From positions 2,594,194-2,617,842 of the forward strand of contig BFEA01000071.1 of assembly GCA_003427395.1 (NCBI GenBank): DNA of 23,649 nucleotides. Direction: 5' to 3'. A program made the translations under genes and the position numbers. The notes under the pieces are model-generated. The model searched no databases. It saw only the letters and a program-made list of their open reading frames with translations, and was not told where the DNA came from. The stretch is from Chara braunii (lineage: Eukaryota > Streptophyta > Charophyceae > Charales > Characeae). Positions 1 to 8,594 of this stretch are shown here, piece after piece; the stretch's first letter is position 1; each line of letters begins with the position of its first letter.

Positions 1-1126
1 GGCCCGGAATCCTCACAAACAGCCCGGAGGTAACCTGGACACTGGGAATTAAGACCCAGACGAGTAGACGAGCCCTCTGCTCTTCAGGACTGGGGTCTAA
101 CCAATCTTCGAACGAGCTTAGACTACGCTAGCTGAGACGATTAAGAGTAATCGAGCCCTCTGTGTTATGTTCCCCTCAACTGAACCAAAAGCTAAGGAAA
201 AAACAAAAGGGACTAAGAATCTAGAAAAAGGGCTGTGGATTTTGCCTCAAATTCTGTCCAGGTCTAAAGTGGCCTGGTGGGCGACCGCCCCCTGTTGACA
301 CTCCTACCCCAAACCAAACCAAGGAATACAGACATTACAAAGAGGGAGGGGAACGACCCTATACTGCAGTTCACTATCCACATAGGAGGGGATTTTTAAC
401 ACCACCTTCTACCAGCTGGCTGTCTCCTGTGACTAAAGCATAACCGAGTGTCCTGGTACTTAAAAGGCCCAACTTCTTAAGACTGTATCTCTGAAAACTC
501 CTCAGTAGACTTTCACAGTCAACCTGAGAATAACCTTCAATCCAAACCACTGGTCCTTCTAACTCTAACTCTGTACAACTAGTTGCATATACTGCGATTC
601 ATGATCCTCCCTGTCTAACCCCATTTTAAGATCCAACTCAGAAAACAATTTCCTTATCTTGTTGTTCTTCATGCATAGAGGCGCATTGGTCCTCTACTCG
701 TCCCTTCAAGACTCCCCGCTTAGCCCGACTCAGCCTGAAGCCAGGGGCACTGTGACGCCCAACCTCACGCCCGGCGCGACTTCCTGATCAGAGTGGGATG
801 TGGGCCTGGAAGTGCGAAAAAGGGGTGTGCCAAGGATTTTTGGGAAAGTGGGGGTGGAGTCCCAGGTCGGAACTGAGATCTCCTGTGGCAAGGTTTCAGG
901 GGTATAGGTGCAATAAGGTTAAGGGACGGTTTGCTTTCGATCTGATGGTGGCGATGTCGCGCGGCATAAGGCAGATGGCATGCGCGGTGCATCCTGGGTC
1001 GTCCGATCCGGGTGTTCAGAAAAGGTCCGTCCGTGGGGCTCGAGATTCCTAAGAGTCAGACCTCCGGGTGCAGACGCGTGTCGATTGTCGTCGCATATTA
1101 CGGGTAGGCTCCGTAATTCCAGAGGT
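1..1126. other. Non-coding stretch, nothing recognised
   Basis: I see no protein or RNA gene here. The short open frames between about 765 and 1126 occur on both strands at once and have no recognisable motif, so I treat them as chance. The phrase CGAGCCCTCTG occurs twice (near 69 and 153), which may mark a small local repeat. Position 1 is the window edge, so an element could continue outside. Confidence 0.4.
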
Positions 1127-1546
1127 TCAGCGGTTGCCGCGTCGTCTGCAATTTCGGCAAGGCGCGCGGGGCCAATACGGGGCTATGGAGTTCCACGGAA
1201 CCACCGTGAGTTGGTGGTAGGGGAGGAGAATGTGGAAGGGAGGGAAATTGGTGGCGATAACGACGAAGCCGGGGGATATGAAGTATTGCGTGTTATACGT
1301 AGTTGGGTAGTCGGGGCACCTCGGGTCGCTGGTTACGGCACAGTAAAATTCCCTAGCGCACAGTCGGTTCTCGGTTAGGCAGGGGTATTCCGGATACCTT
1401 AGCCTGAGATATTCTTCTTCCCAGTGCTCGAAGTACCCTGAGTCCCGTGTGTACGTCATCTTGTCATTGTGGCGTGGTGGAAGCCTTCCGCACGCATTTG
1501 ACTGACAGGGGGATCTCCAGATATGGTGTCGGAAATTCCTGCCATC
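1127..1546 (-). CDS. Uncharacterised Cys/Tyr/Pro-rich open frame, possible fragment
   Basis: The minus-strand frame is open from 1546 to a TGA at 1127-1129. The first ATG is at 1459, giving 110 residues, or about 139 if it opens upstream. Codon use looks like real coding: third positions are strongly C-biased (TAC, TTC, GAC, CCC), as in the GC-rich ORFs near 22-23 kb. The protein has several Cys (for example CLTENRLC and PRCPDYP), many Tyr and Pro, and ends in a basic CRNCRRRG stretch. It has no signal peptide or membrane segment that I can see. Short motifs resemble the ORF at 22823-23437: RYPEY versus LYPDY, and FPPFH..LPYHQL versus FPRFH..VRYQEL. I do not recognise a family. It could be an exon or a fragment of the same element class. 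Confidence 0.35.
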   Translation of the reverse strand, partial: DGRNFRHHIWRSPCQSNACGRLPPRHNDKMTYTRDSGYFEHWEEEYLRLRYPEYPCLTENRLCAREFYCAVTSDPRCPDYPTTYNTQYFISPGFVVIATNFPPFHILLPYHQLTVVPWNSIAPYWPRAPCRNCRRRGNR

Positions 1547-2758
1547 TCAGGTGCTTGAAAGGAGGAAAATTCCTCGCCTATCTCGATACTGGAGGTGCCA
1601 GGTTCGTCAATGATCGCGAATCGCCGCGCGTGGACATGTGTAGGCCGCGCAATTCAGATCGCGCTTACACGTATCCACACGATGTGTTCGCTTGCACCCG
1701 GGCCTGTGGGCTGACGCTTACGCAGAAGTGAGAGTTTAATCCCTCAGGCAAAATCGCCACGTGTCATGGATAACTACCCAATCATCTAATCATTCAATGG
1801 TCCCATAAGCAATCAGTTTCGAGCATGCAGGGTGTCATCACACACATCAGATATCGCAACAACTACCATAACAACAACGGATCAAAGTGACAAGCAATGA
1901 TGATGACTAGGCAAAAACGACAAACATATCATTCCATCTGAACTCGTTCATCCCATACACACAAAAGAGGGAGGACCGAGACGGAGTGAGACATCATACC
2001 AAAACCAATATTGAAACAAAGATGCCGAAGGAAAGTGAGAGCGAATCGCTCGAGCCGAAATCAAAACTTATATACAAAACAAAAGGAAAAGACAAAGAAA
2101 AATTGCAAATCCACATTCATCAACCTCATCTCTCTCTTCCTCTCTCTCTCTCTCCGATGAGGACAGTCCGTCGTCACGCACCAACCCACGAAGTCGTCAC
2201 CCCCCTTAGTCCTCCTGCACCCGTCAGGTTCCCCCGCGCGTTACAGTCCGTCGTAACCCCACGCATCAATCCCGCGCATTCGACACCAGCTCGTCGGGTT
2301 GCCCGACTCGCACTTCAACTCACCTCTTACTTCGCTCGTGAGCCGACCCTCACTGATCGCGCTACCCCGAGCTTCCAACAACTGGTTAAGAGAGCTATTT
2401 AATCGCGCAACCGGAATTTATAGCGTGCATGCATGCGCGAAGAACACGGAATTGCAAGGACTTAGGAAGAGAGAAGGGAAGGGATTGCCTACGTTCTGCA
2501 TAGCCAGACCGCGGCGTGGGGGACGTAGCCACTCTCCACGCATCGACCCGATCATGCAGCTCGCAGGCCAGATAGACATAGCAAAGAAGAGAGAGGGCGG
2601 AAAAGACGAAGCTCAAGAAGAAAGATACAGTAACAAGGGCGCCCTGCCCAAAATTACAGTTACACACAAGATACAGGGCGCCGACTACTCAGAGCTCCGC
2701 TGCAGCCGCAAAAAGAAGCGTGCAAGAAAAACAACGCGCGACAAAAGAAAATCCCGAA
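1547..2758. other. Non-coding stretch with CT-rich microsatellite
   Basis: No convincing gene. A CT-rich simple tract lies at about 2126-2155. An open frame on the plus strand (2299-2781) runs into the tandem repeat at 2759 and has no family features, so it is not called. A CACGTGTC box lies at 1758-1765, upstream of the minus-strand open frame at 1127-1546. Confidence 0.4.
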
Positions 2759-2806
2759 TTCCTAAATTCCTAAATTCCTAAATTCCTAAATTCCTAAATT
2801 CCTAAA
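2759..2806 (-). repeat. Six perfect copies of an 8-mer (TTTAGGAA on minus): LINE 3' tail
   Basis: The plus strand carries TTCCTAAA six times without error, which is TTTAGGAA on the minus strand. The array lies at the 3' side of the minus-strand LINE remnant, after about 360 bp of T-rich 3' UTR. That is where a LINE tail is expected. Many LINE clades end in a short tandem repeat rather than poly(A), so I read this as the element's tail. It differs from the plant telomere unit TTTAGGG. Confidence 0.7.
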
Positions 2807-3165
2807 CTTATTGCAAAAGGAACTTTAATAAAACACTAATTGCGAAAAGAAAGTCCGATATTCCGAGAGTCGTCAAGGTTCGACAAGATCCGAAAAGGAA
2901 TGAAAGAGAAATTTCAAAAAGAAAAACGCAAAATTTCGCGATCTCCGCGCCTAAAACCCGACAACAAAACAAGAAAGAAGCGACGTCAAACATTATTAAT
3001 CGCGCCTTTGTCGGCGTAACAACCACTCAATCAGCCATCCCGGGACTTGCCCGACCCTGAACCCAGCCATCCGAAAAGAAGCGACGCAAAAAGACAAAGA
3101 AGCGAGGACACCGATGCAATTTCCCTTCGATCCCGATCTCCCGTAATTGGCCCATCCTTCCCATC
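2807..3165 (-). other. Probable 3' untranslated region of the LINE
   Basis: About 360 bp lie between the TAA (3166-3168) of the LINE reading frame and the 8-mer tail. Read on the minus strand it is T-rich, with no long convincing frame. The minus-strand frames at 2808-3026 and 3027-3224 have no family features and are treated as chance. Confidence 0.5.
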
Positions 3166-4303
3166 TTAGGACCCCTCATTGTCGTCGCGCAGAAAATCGC
3201 GCGGAACAGAAATTGGTTCGTCACAGCATAGAACCATTTTCCCTTCGTTGACTGTGGCTATCCATTGCTTACCCTTACACCAAGTGTCCAAAAACCATCT
3301 GAGGGTTTTTTCCAGTTTCTCGGAATCACAGTGTCGCCTGTTCCAATCTGCTAAGATTTGTTGTCTCAACCGTGAGCGGATCAAATACTTGGTTTCCGGG
3401 TATTCCATTCCACGGTTGAGAAACTGGGCTCTGTTCCTGTGGTCCCAGATGGCTGATATAATGACTGCCTGGCAGACCTGTACCACATACCCCAAACCGC
3501 GTGATTCCGAAATGTGGTCCGGGAGGCAACCCATCAGAACCCAGTTTGTCCCAGGTCCACTCCTGATCGGAAAAAGATTCCCAGTGGTCCTCCCACCACT
3601 TCCATATCCTCTGCGATGCAGAGCAATCCCACCACAGGTGGACTGATGATTCATAAGGCCAAACACGGCGTTTGCATGCCATACTGATCTACATTCCCTT
3701 GCTCGTAAGCCACACTGTCGAGGGTGTCACCAACCAAGGTAGTTGCCACAAAATAGAAGCCATCTTCTGCGAAGGAAGATACGCAAGTTGTTTCCACAGC
3801 GTTGTCATTCTGTTTGCAGCTACCTGCCCTGAATTCGGGAGGGTGGCTTCCCAACGCTCCGTGATAACAGCTTTTGGAAGTCTAGGTCGCTGGAGGATGT
3901 ACAACTTCGTGTTAAAGCTAGACAGTCGGACTGTATCCCCTTGTTTACCTAGGCCCAGCCAACCCCAAGCTTCCGGATCCAACTTCCTATGAGCAATGGG
4001 TACTAGGGGACCACATAGTCTGGCCTGGTGACTCTGTTCCTTATCCCAGATTTCTTCCACTCTGACCTGTGTTAACTGTTCCCCCAATGGTGGCCCCACT
4101 GGTTCCTCTATTTGTACGAGCTTCGATCCTGTGGTGCCACTTAGCCATGCCTGAGGTCATCTGAAGCAGGGAATTCTCTCATCTGGCCTCTTTGTTCTTG
4201 CAATATCTGACCCTCCTTTGATTGTATCAAGCCTCTCGACCAGTTCCCGTATGACCCCAACCAATGCCTCTTCATTGGTCCCTGTTGATGTACTTGGTCT
4301 TCC
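3166..4303 (-). pseudogene. LINE (non-LTR retrotransposon) ORF2 C-terminal remnant with zf-RVT-like region
   Basis: The minus strand encodes the end of a plant-type LINE ORF2. From 4099 to 3689 the frame reads through a region ending in WKQLAYLP...SILWQLPWL. It then passes a TAG (3689-3691) and continues in the same frame with ESSVHLWWDCSASQRIWKWW, typical of the zinc-binding region that follows reverse transcriptase (zf-RVT). Near 3533-3560 the sense reading moves to another frame (QVCQAVIISAIWDHRNRAQF...) and ends at TAA 3166. In the upstream direction the 4099 frame continues past a TGA (4157-4159, PCFR*PQAW) to a TGA at 4304-4306. The part upstream of about 4160 may not belong to the LINE. 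The reverse transcriptase catalytic core is absent, so the copy is 5'-truncated, as LINE insertions usually are. At least two nonsense codons and one frameshift make it dead. Confidence 0.8.
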
Positions 4304-4383
4304 TCACCCTGCCATCTTGACCATAGATTTTCCCAGATATCCTCTTCTCTTTCTGTCACTCTTATCCTTTTCTTATCTGGTCT

Positions 4384-4944
4384 TCAATCTCTCACTCTTC
4401 TCGCAAGAGATACAGGCTCGTTTCTCTCCTCTCTTGTCTGCTCTACCCTCTGAGAGTTCTGTGCATATAGGGTATAAGCAATAATTGATTGGGTAGTGAT
4501 CAAGGGCAGTGCAATCCTTCTCAGCCTTCCAATGTAATCTTCAATAAACTCTCTCTCATCATCTCTATTAAATCTTCTATTATACCCCTTTATAGTACCC
4601 CGAATCATAAAATATCGAGTCAGGTCTATAATCTCACAATCAAATTGCATCGTTTACAACCCACTGTTGATCCTTCTTGCCAGAGAAACCCGTTCCCGAG
4701 AAGTGTGGTATGATATTCTCTCAGTAGTCCCTACTCTCACCATCTTTAATAGATAGCTTATCTCAGTCTGATCAGTGACAATTTTCAAAGCAGAATCTCT
4801 CATGCGATCCAAGAAAGGCTGTAAAAACTCAAGCTCATCCAGGGTAGAAAGATTTCTGTCAGAGATCCGAAGAGTCCCCTCTACCTTGGCTACTCTACCT
4901 TCCAACACAACTCCTAGTGTCAACTGTTCAGTCAAACTGGGCAT
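4384..4944 (-). pseudogene. Two tandem copies of unrecognised domain B (R1 and R2), broken gene
   Basis: One minus-strand frame covers 4944-4384 and is interrupted by a TAA at 4654-4656, ending at a TGA at 4384-4386. The halves before and after the TAA align with each other: EGTLRISDRNLSTLDELEFL with RGTIKGYNRRFNRDDEREFI, then DRMRDSALKIVTDQTEI with GRLRRIALPLITTQSII, then RVSLARRI with PVSLARRV. They are thus divergent tandem repeats of about 80-90 residues. The same pattern appears in the C-terminal third of the protein at 19386-20060 (FSVDGLPTLWEEFCSMV...CSELAGY). The frame joins the unit upstream through a frameshift near 4935-4944. No function is recognised. The fold may be helical, from the spacing of Leu/Ile. 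A further open reading, 4383-4141, follows in the same frame but is ambiguous. Confidence 0.55.
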
Positions 4945-5495
4945 TGATAATCATCATAAGCAACATCTGAAAGGTAGATCTCAGGTTGGATATAATCAGG
5001 GACCTCGAATCTGTATTCAAAGATACTCAGGAGTAGGGATTTTATCATTACCGTGGAGTCTTTTTCTCTCGCTCTACCAAATTCAGCAATGGCTTCCAAC
5101 AGAGGCATACAATCTCTCCTGCCTTCAAATCCCTTAGCGATTGAGAATTCGGGGAGCCTCTCAAATTGTTTTACTTCTTTCCCCTAGGTTACTTTTCTCT
5201 TTAGCTTTTCAAGTCACTCCTTGGTTCTTATGAGACTAATATAAACACATGTCTGACACTTCAAATAGTCATCTTCCTTTTCTAGACCTGCTGGTACGTA
5301 AATCTGTATGTCCAGGCTGCCAGTACTCAGGAATTTGACCACTGGGATGTGAAATATTATTGACCCTCTCTCACAAGTCTCATACCTCAAGATCACAAAA
5401 GGATTATCACACCTTATCACCTCATAGAGTCTACCCCTCACAGTAGTTATCCTGGCTACTGAGAGTATTTTTCTCGGGCTTTCTTCACTTTCCAT
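4932..5495 (-). pseudogene. Unrecognised domain A, copy 3 (U3), with in-frame stops
   Basis: A single minus-strand frame runs from 5495 to 4932 with two internal stops, TGA 5214-5216 and TAG 5184-5186. Read through, it aligns with the neighbouring copy at 5456-5890: RLYEVIRC with PYEVVRY, LDIQIYVP with YDVRIYVP, LIRTKE*LEKLKRK with LLREKKRLERENK, and GRAREKDS with KKAREKYS. The TGA falls where the other copy has Arg, which fits a CGA to TGA change. The tail after residue 150 (SIFEYRFEVPDY) may correspond to the linker before domain B in the 19.4-kb protein (PTEYPYLRRGG). Overlap with the 5456-5791 frame implies a one-base frameshift near 5460-5490. No known family is recognised. The decay argues for a pseudogene. 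Confidence 0.55.
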
Positions 5496-5890
5496 GCAAA
5501 CTTTATCATGGCATACCAGTTGTTTTTAGGTAGATTGATACTAGGTAAGGGAGGGACTGAGAATCCATCAAAGACAGTAAATCGGGTCGACCCAGTGAAG
5601 CATTTGTTCTCCCTCTCAAGCCTCTTTTTCTCTCTCAGTAATGCCTCTTCAGCAAATCCCCAGCATCTCCCATACACTGCATCAACACTTCTTTCCTTTG
5701 GGACATAGATTCTTACGTCATACACATCCATGTCTGTGAAATAGAATGTCAGTACATATAATCGTTCCTGCTTCCATCCGCTCTCGACCATCTCATACCT
5801 GACAACTTCATATGGAAATGTCTCTCTCTTGCTTAGAGTATTCAGCGACCTTAGGAGACCTTCAATCTTCTCTAAACTTGGACCCGAACC
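5456..5890 (-). pseudogene. Unrecognised domain A, copy 2 (U2), most complete minus-strand unit
   Basis: The minus-strand frame is open from about 5890, with the first ATG at 5791, to a TAG at 5456-5458. It reads LLRSLNTLSKRETFPYEVVR near the start, YDVRIYVP in the middle, then a charged stretch (LLREKKRLERENK) and a C-terminal VPPLPSINLPKNNWYAMIKF. Each block has a counterpart in the plus-strand protein at 19386-20060: LASLNWFSCKEAFRYQYV, IHDLRPYL, YLEQRERELDE, and RPPVPSLLKDGTSWLDVIGL. The unit is about 130 residues long. The alternation looks like a beta-rich N half followed by a helical and proline-marked C half. It has no signal peptide or membrane helix. It is flanked by related copies on both sides, so the intact gene encoded tandem domains. 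The function is unknown. Confidence 0.6.
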
Positions 5891-5939
5891 TCTGCCAAAA
5901 TTTGTCCTTCTTTATCTGATTACTTCTGCTGAAATCTCT

Positions 5940-6180
5940 TCAGTTTTCATTATCACTGCTTCTTTTCTCTCTTGTTAATACTATGTTGATTATAGGCAGC
6001 CAGTTACTCCCATCACAATAGTTGTCAGGTATAGGAGGGATTGGAACAGTCTTGTATGTTACTAGCATTATACCCCACTCCACTTTGTTCTTTTGCTTGA
6101 TCAAGTCTGTCTTTTCATCATAGATAAATTGGATCACGATCTCCCATAACCAATTAAAATTCTCACCATCATGAAGAAAA
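5940..6180 (-). pseudogene. Unrecognised domain A, copy 1 (U1), C-terminal half only
   Basis: This minus-strand frame is open from about 6180 to a TGA at 5940-5942 and holds only the C half of a domain A unit. NWLW is followed by a charged stretch, then VPIPPIPDNYCDGSNWLPII, matching VPPLPSINLPKNNWYAMI in copy 2 and RPPVPSLLKDGTSWLDVI in the 19.4-kb protein. The distance from the first Trp to the proline motif is nearly the same as in the 19.4-kb protein. The N half is missing: the frame stops where the plus-strand Ty3 pol begins, so this is probably a rearrangement or insertion breakpoint. The reading shifts frame before copy 2, near 5890-5940. Confidence 0.5.
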
Positions 6181-6452
6181 ACTCAGTGACAGTCCTAATA
6201 GAGAAAGATTATGATGAAGCATTGGAAAAGGAAAGACAAATTATAAGAGCATTGAGGGAATCTGCAAAACTGGAGAATAGGGTCACCAAAGAAAGGTTTG
6301 ACACAATGAAGATAGGCTCAGATTATTTTATCATGCCTAAAGAGAAAGAATATATCTTCGAGATGTGTCAGAAATTCTTTGGTGCTTTCTCCTTTAATGA
6401 TGAAGAGAGGGGGCGATTGGACGTGGACATGATCAAGATGACCAAGATTTGA
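6150..6452 (+). pseudogene. Pol N-terminal segment before reverse transcriptase
   Basis: The first ATG at 6171 gives 93 residues, ending at TGA 6450-6452. The frame is open upstream only to a TAA at 6147. It includes MPKEKEYIFEMCQKFFGAF and DEERGRLD, which fit the linker that precedes RT in Ty3 elements. After the stop the same frame continues (TVDHVP*NDRP...) and joins the RT ORF. The second stop, TGA 6471-6473, falls where related pols have Trp (HVPWN). The protease that should lie upstream is not seen. Confidence 0.65.
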
Positions 6453-6497
6453 ACAGTTGACCATGTTCCATGAAATGATAGACCAACCAAGTATGCC

Positions 6498-7742
6498 ATG
6501 AAGGAAGAGGCAGAGGTTGTGAAGTATCTTGACAAAAAGATTGCATCTAATGTTGCTGAACCTGCTGATGGACCGTATGCTAACCACTGGTTTTGTTTCT
6601 GGAAACCAGGGGGAGGACTAAGATGGATACAGAATCTTCAGAAGCTCAATTCTGTGACGGTACGTGATGAAGGTAGTCTTCCTAATGCTAACCTCCTCAC
6701 TGAATCATTTGCTGGTCGATGTATTTATTCCCTAGTTGACCTGTATTCTGGCTATGATCAGTTCCCTATTGATCCTACTGGCCGACCCATGACTGTCATG
6801 CACACGCCAAGGGAGCTTGTTCAGAAGTGTGTGGTACCTCAGGGCTGGACTAACGGGGTGGCAGTGGTTCAAAGGGATATGATCAAAGTCATGCAGGATA
6901 TTTCTCCTGAAATAACCAGTCCCTATATTGATGACAATCCTGTAAAAGGACCCTTGGTAAGAGATGAAACTTTGGTCGCAGGGAGAGTCAGAAAATTTGT
7001 CTGGGAACATACTGAAGGAGTAATTATGGTCCTAGAAAGACTTCGGAAGTATAATCTGACTGCCAACGGGTCAAAGTCTCTTCTCTTTCAACCAGAAGTG
7101 ATAATCTTGGGCTTCAGATGCTTCTCCAAGGGTAGGAGTCCAGATCCCAAGAAGATAGACAAGATCTTGAACTTGTCTCTGCCTCTCAAAAGAGTGACAG
7201 ATGTCAGGAGCTTCTTAGGAGTCTGTGGATTCTGGAGGATTTTTATTCCTCATTTTGCTGCCCTTGCAGAGCCTCTGAGAGAAATGGTAAGACAAGGGGC
7301 TAACTTAGCCTGGAATGATAAAGGACAAGCTACAACAGAAACATTGCAAGAAAAACGAAGAGATGGTGGAGTAGTGTTGGGAGTACCTTATGATGATGAT
7401 GAGGAGACAAGACCTTTCATCATTGAGGCGGATGGAGGACCAGTTGATCTGGGTGGAGTGCTTATTCAGAAAGATGAAAATGGGAGAGAGAGACCTCTAA
7501 GATTTGAAAGCAGAACCCTCAATACTACTGAAAGAGGCTACACCCAATTCAGGAAAGAGCTACTGTCAATCATCTATAGCCTCAGGTGTTTCAGGCACTA
7601 CGATTTGGGAAGAAAATTCATCCTGAGGACTGATGCATCTGCTGTGATATGCTCCTACCGGTGGAGTCTGTGGCCTGAAGAGAGAAACAGTTGGGGAGAA
7701 ATTCCGAGTGCATACGTCTATGAGTCGATTCTAGGGAAATAG
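6498..7742 (+). pseudogene. Reverse transcriptase and RNase H of Ty3/gypsy pol
   Basis: This is a 414-residue open frame within the interrupted pol. RT motifs are visible: GLRWIQNLQKLN (res. 40-51), LVDLYSGYDQFPID with Asp81, VVPQGWTN (res. 112-119), and the catalytic box YIDD at 143-146. The thumb and connection follow (ILGF; RSFLGVCGFWRIFIPHFA). RNase H residues are Asp312 in EADGGP, Glu354 in FRKELL and Asp379 in RTDAS. All these core acidic residues are intact. After about residue 383 the sequence no longer fits RNase H and loses the expected downstream motif, so a local indel or frame disturbance is likely before the TAG at 7740-7742. The enzyme would make cDNA in cytoplasmic particles. 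In this copy it is separated from integrase by stops. Confidence 0.85.
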
Positions 7743-8594
7743 GAAGATGATGAACCAAACGATTGGTATGCAAGAGTTAATGCAACAGCGGTGGCTGCTC
7801 ATGAAATTGGAGAAAGTTCAGGTTCAAAGGAAGAAGAAGAGAGTGAAAAAAAGGAAGAAGAGATATTTTTCTCCTTTGAATATGATGAAGATTATCAAGA
7901 GATTGACGGGAAGATGGAAAGGGAGCAGCTAAAAGAATATTATTATAAAGATTCAATGAAGAAATTCAGATTAAAGAGAGGACATCTCTTTGTGAATGGT
8001 AAGAGAGGCTTACCTCCACTAAGAGTGGTTTGCGGTAAAGAGAGGCAGTTAGAGATAATTGCTGCCCTACATGAGGGGGTCGCTGGTGGCCACAGGGCTG
8101 CTGAGGCTACCTACTCCAAGACTGTCAAACTCTACTTCTGGTCTGGCATGAGAGACATGATTTTCAGATACTGTAAATCATGTGTCTTTTGTCAGAAGAG
8201 GTCTACCACAAGGATGATTGAACTCTTGTTCCCTACAATTCTGGTAGAGCCAGATAGTGAAGTTCATCTGGATCTCATCACTATGCCTCCAGGCAAGGGT
8301 GGGATGAGATACATACTAAACATGAGAGATAATTTCTCTGGATACGTTGAGGCAAAAACTCTGAAAAGGAAGACAGCCGAGCAAGTGGCTGATTGGATTG
8401 AGGAAGTCTATCTAAGGTATCCTTTTATCAGAGAATTTGTTTCAGACAGAGGATCAGAATTCAGAAATGAGGTTGTCAGAAGAATTACACTCAGATTGGG
8501 TGTCAGAATTCGGTATGTGACTACTTACCATCCTCAAGCGAATGCACTTGTTGAAAGAGGCCACAAAACTCTGAAAGATTCATTGGCCAAGTGA
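7743..8594 (+). pseudogene. Integrase H2C2 finger and catalytic core of Ty3/gypsy pol
   Basis: The frame continues directly from the TAG at 7740. The ATG-less open part gives 283 residues, and the first usual start (7791) gives 267. A Glu/Lys-rich linker comes first. The zinc finger follows with His94, His101, Cys128 and Cys131 (HEGVAGGH ... YCKSC), numbered from 7791. The DDE core has Asp161 (HLDLITMP), Asp219 (VSDRGSEF) and Glu255 (NALVERGH), with exactly 35 residues between the last two, as in retroviral-type integrases. It ends at TGA 8592-8594, where related pols have Trp (LAK*CEGK). The reading resumes in the same frame. Confidence 0.85.

Noticed and set aside
2299-2781. 160-codon plus-strand ORF
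   Set aside because: No motif, composition not protein-like, and it runs into the 8-mer array. The convincing coding signal in the adjacent 3166-4303 region is on the minus strand.
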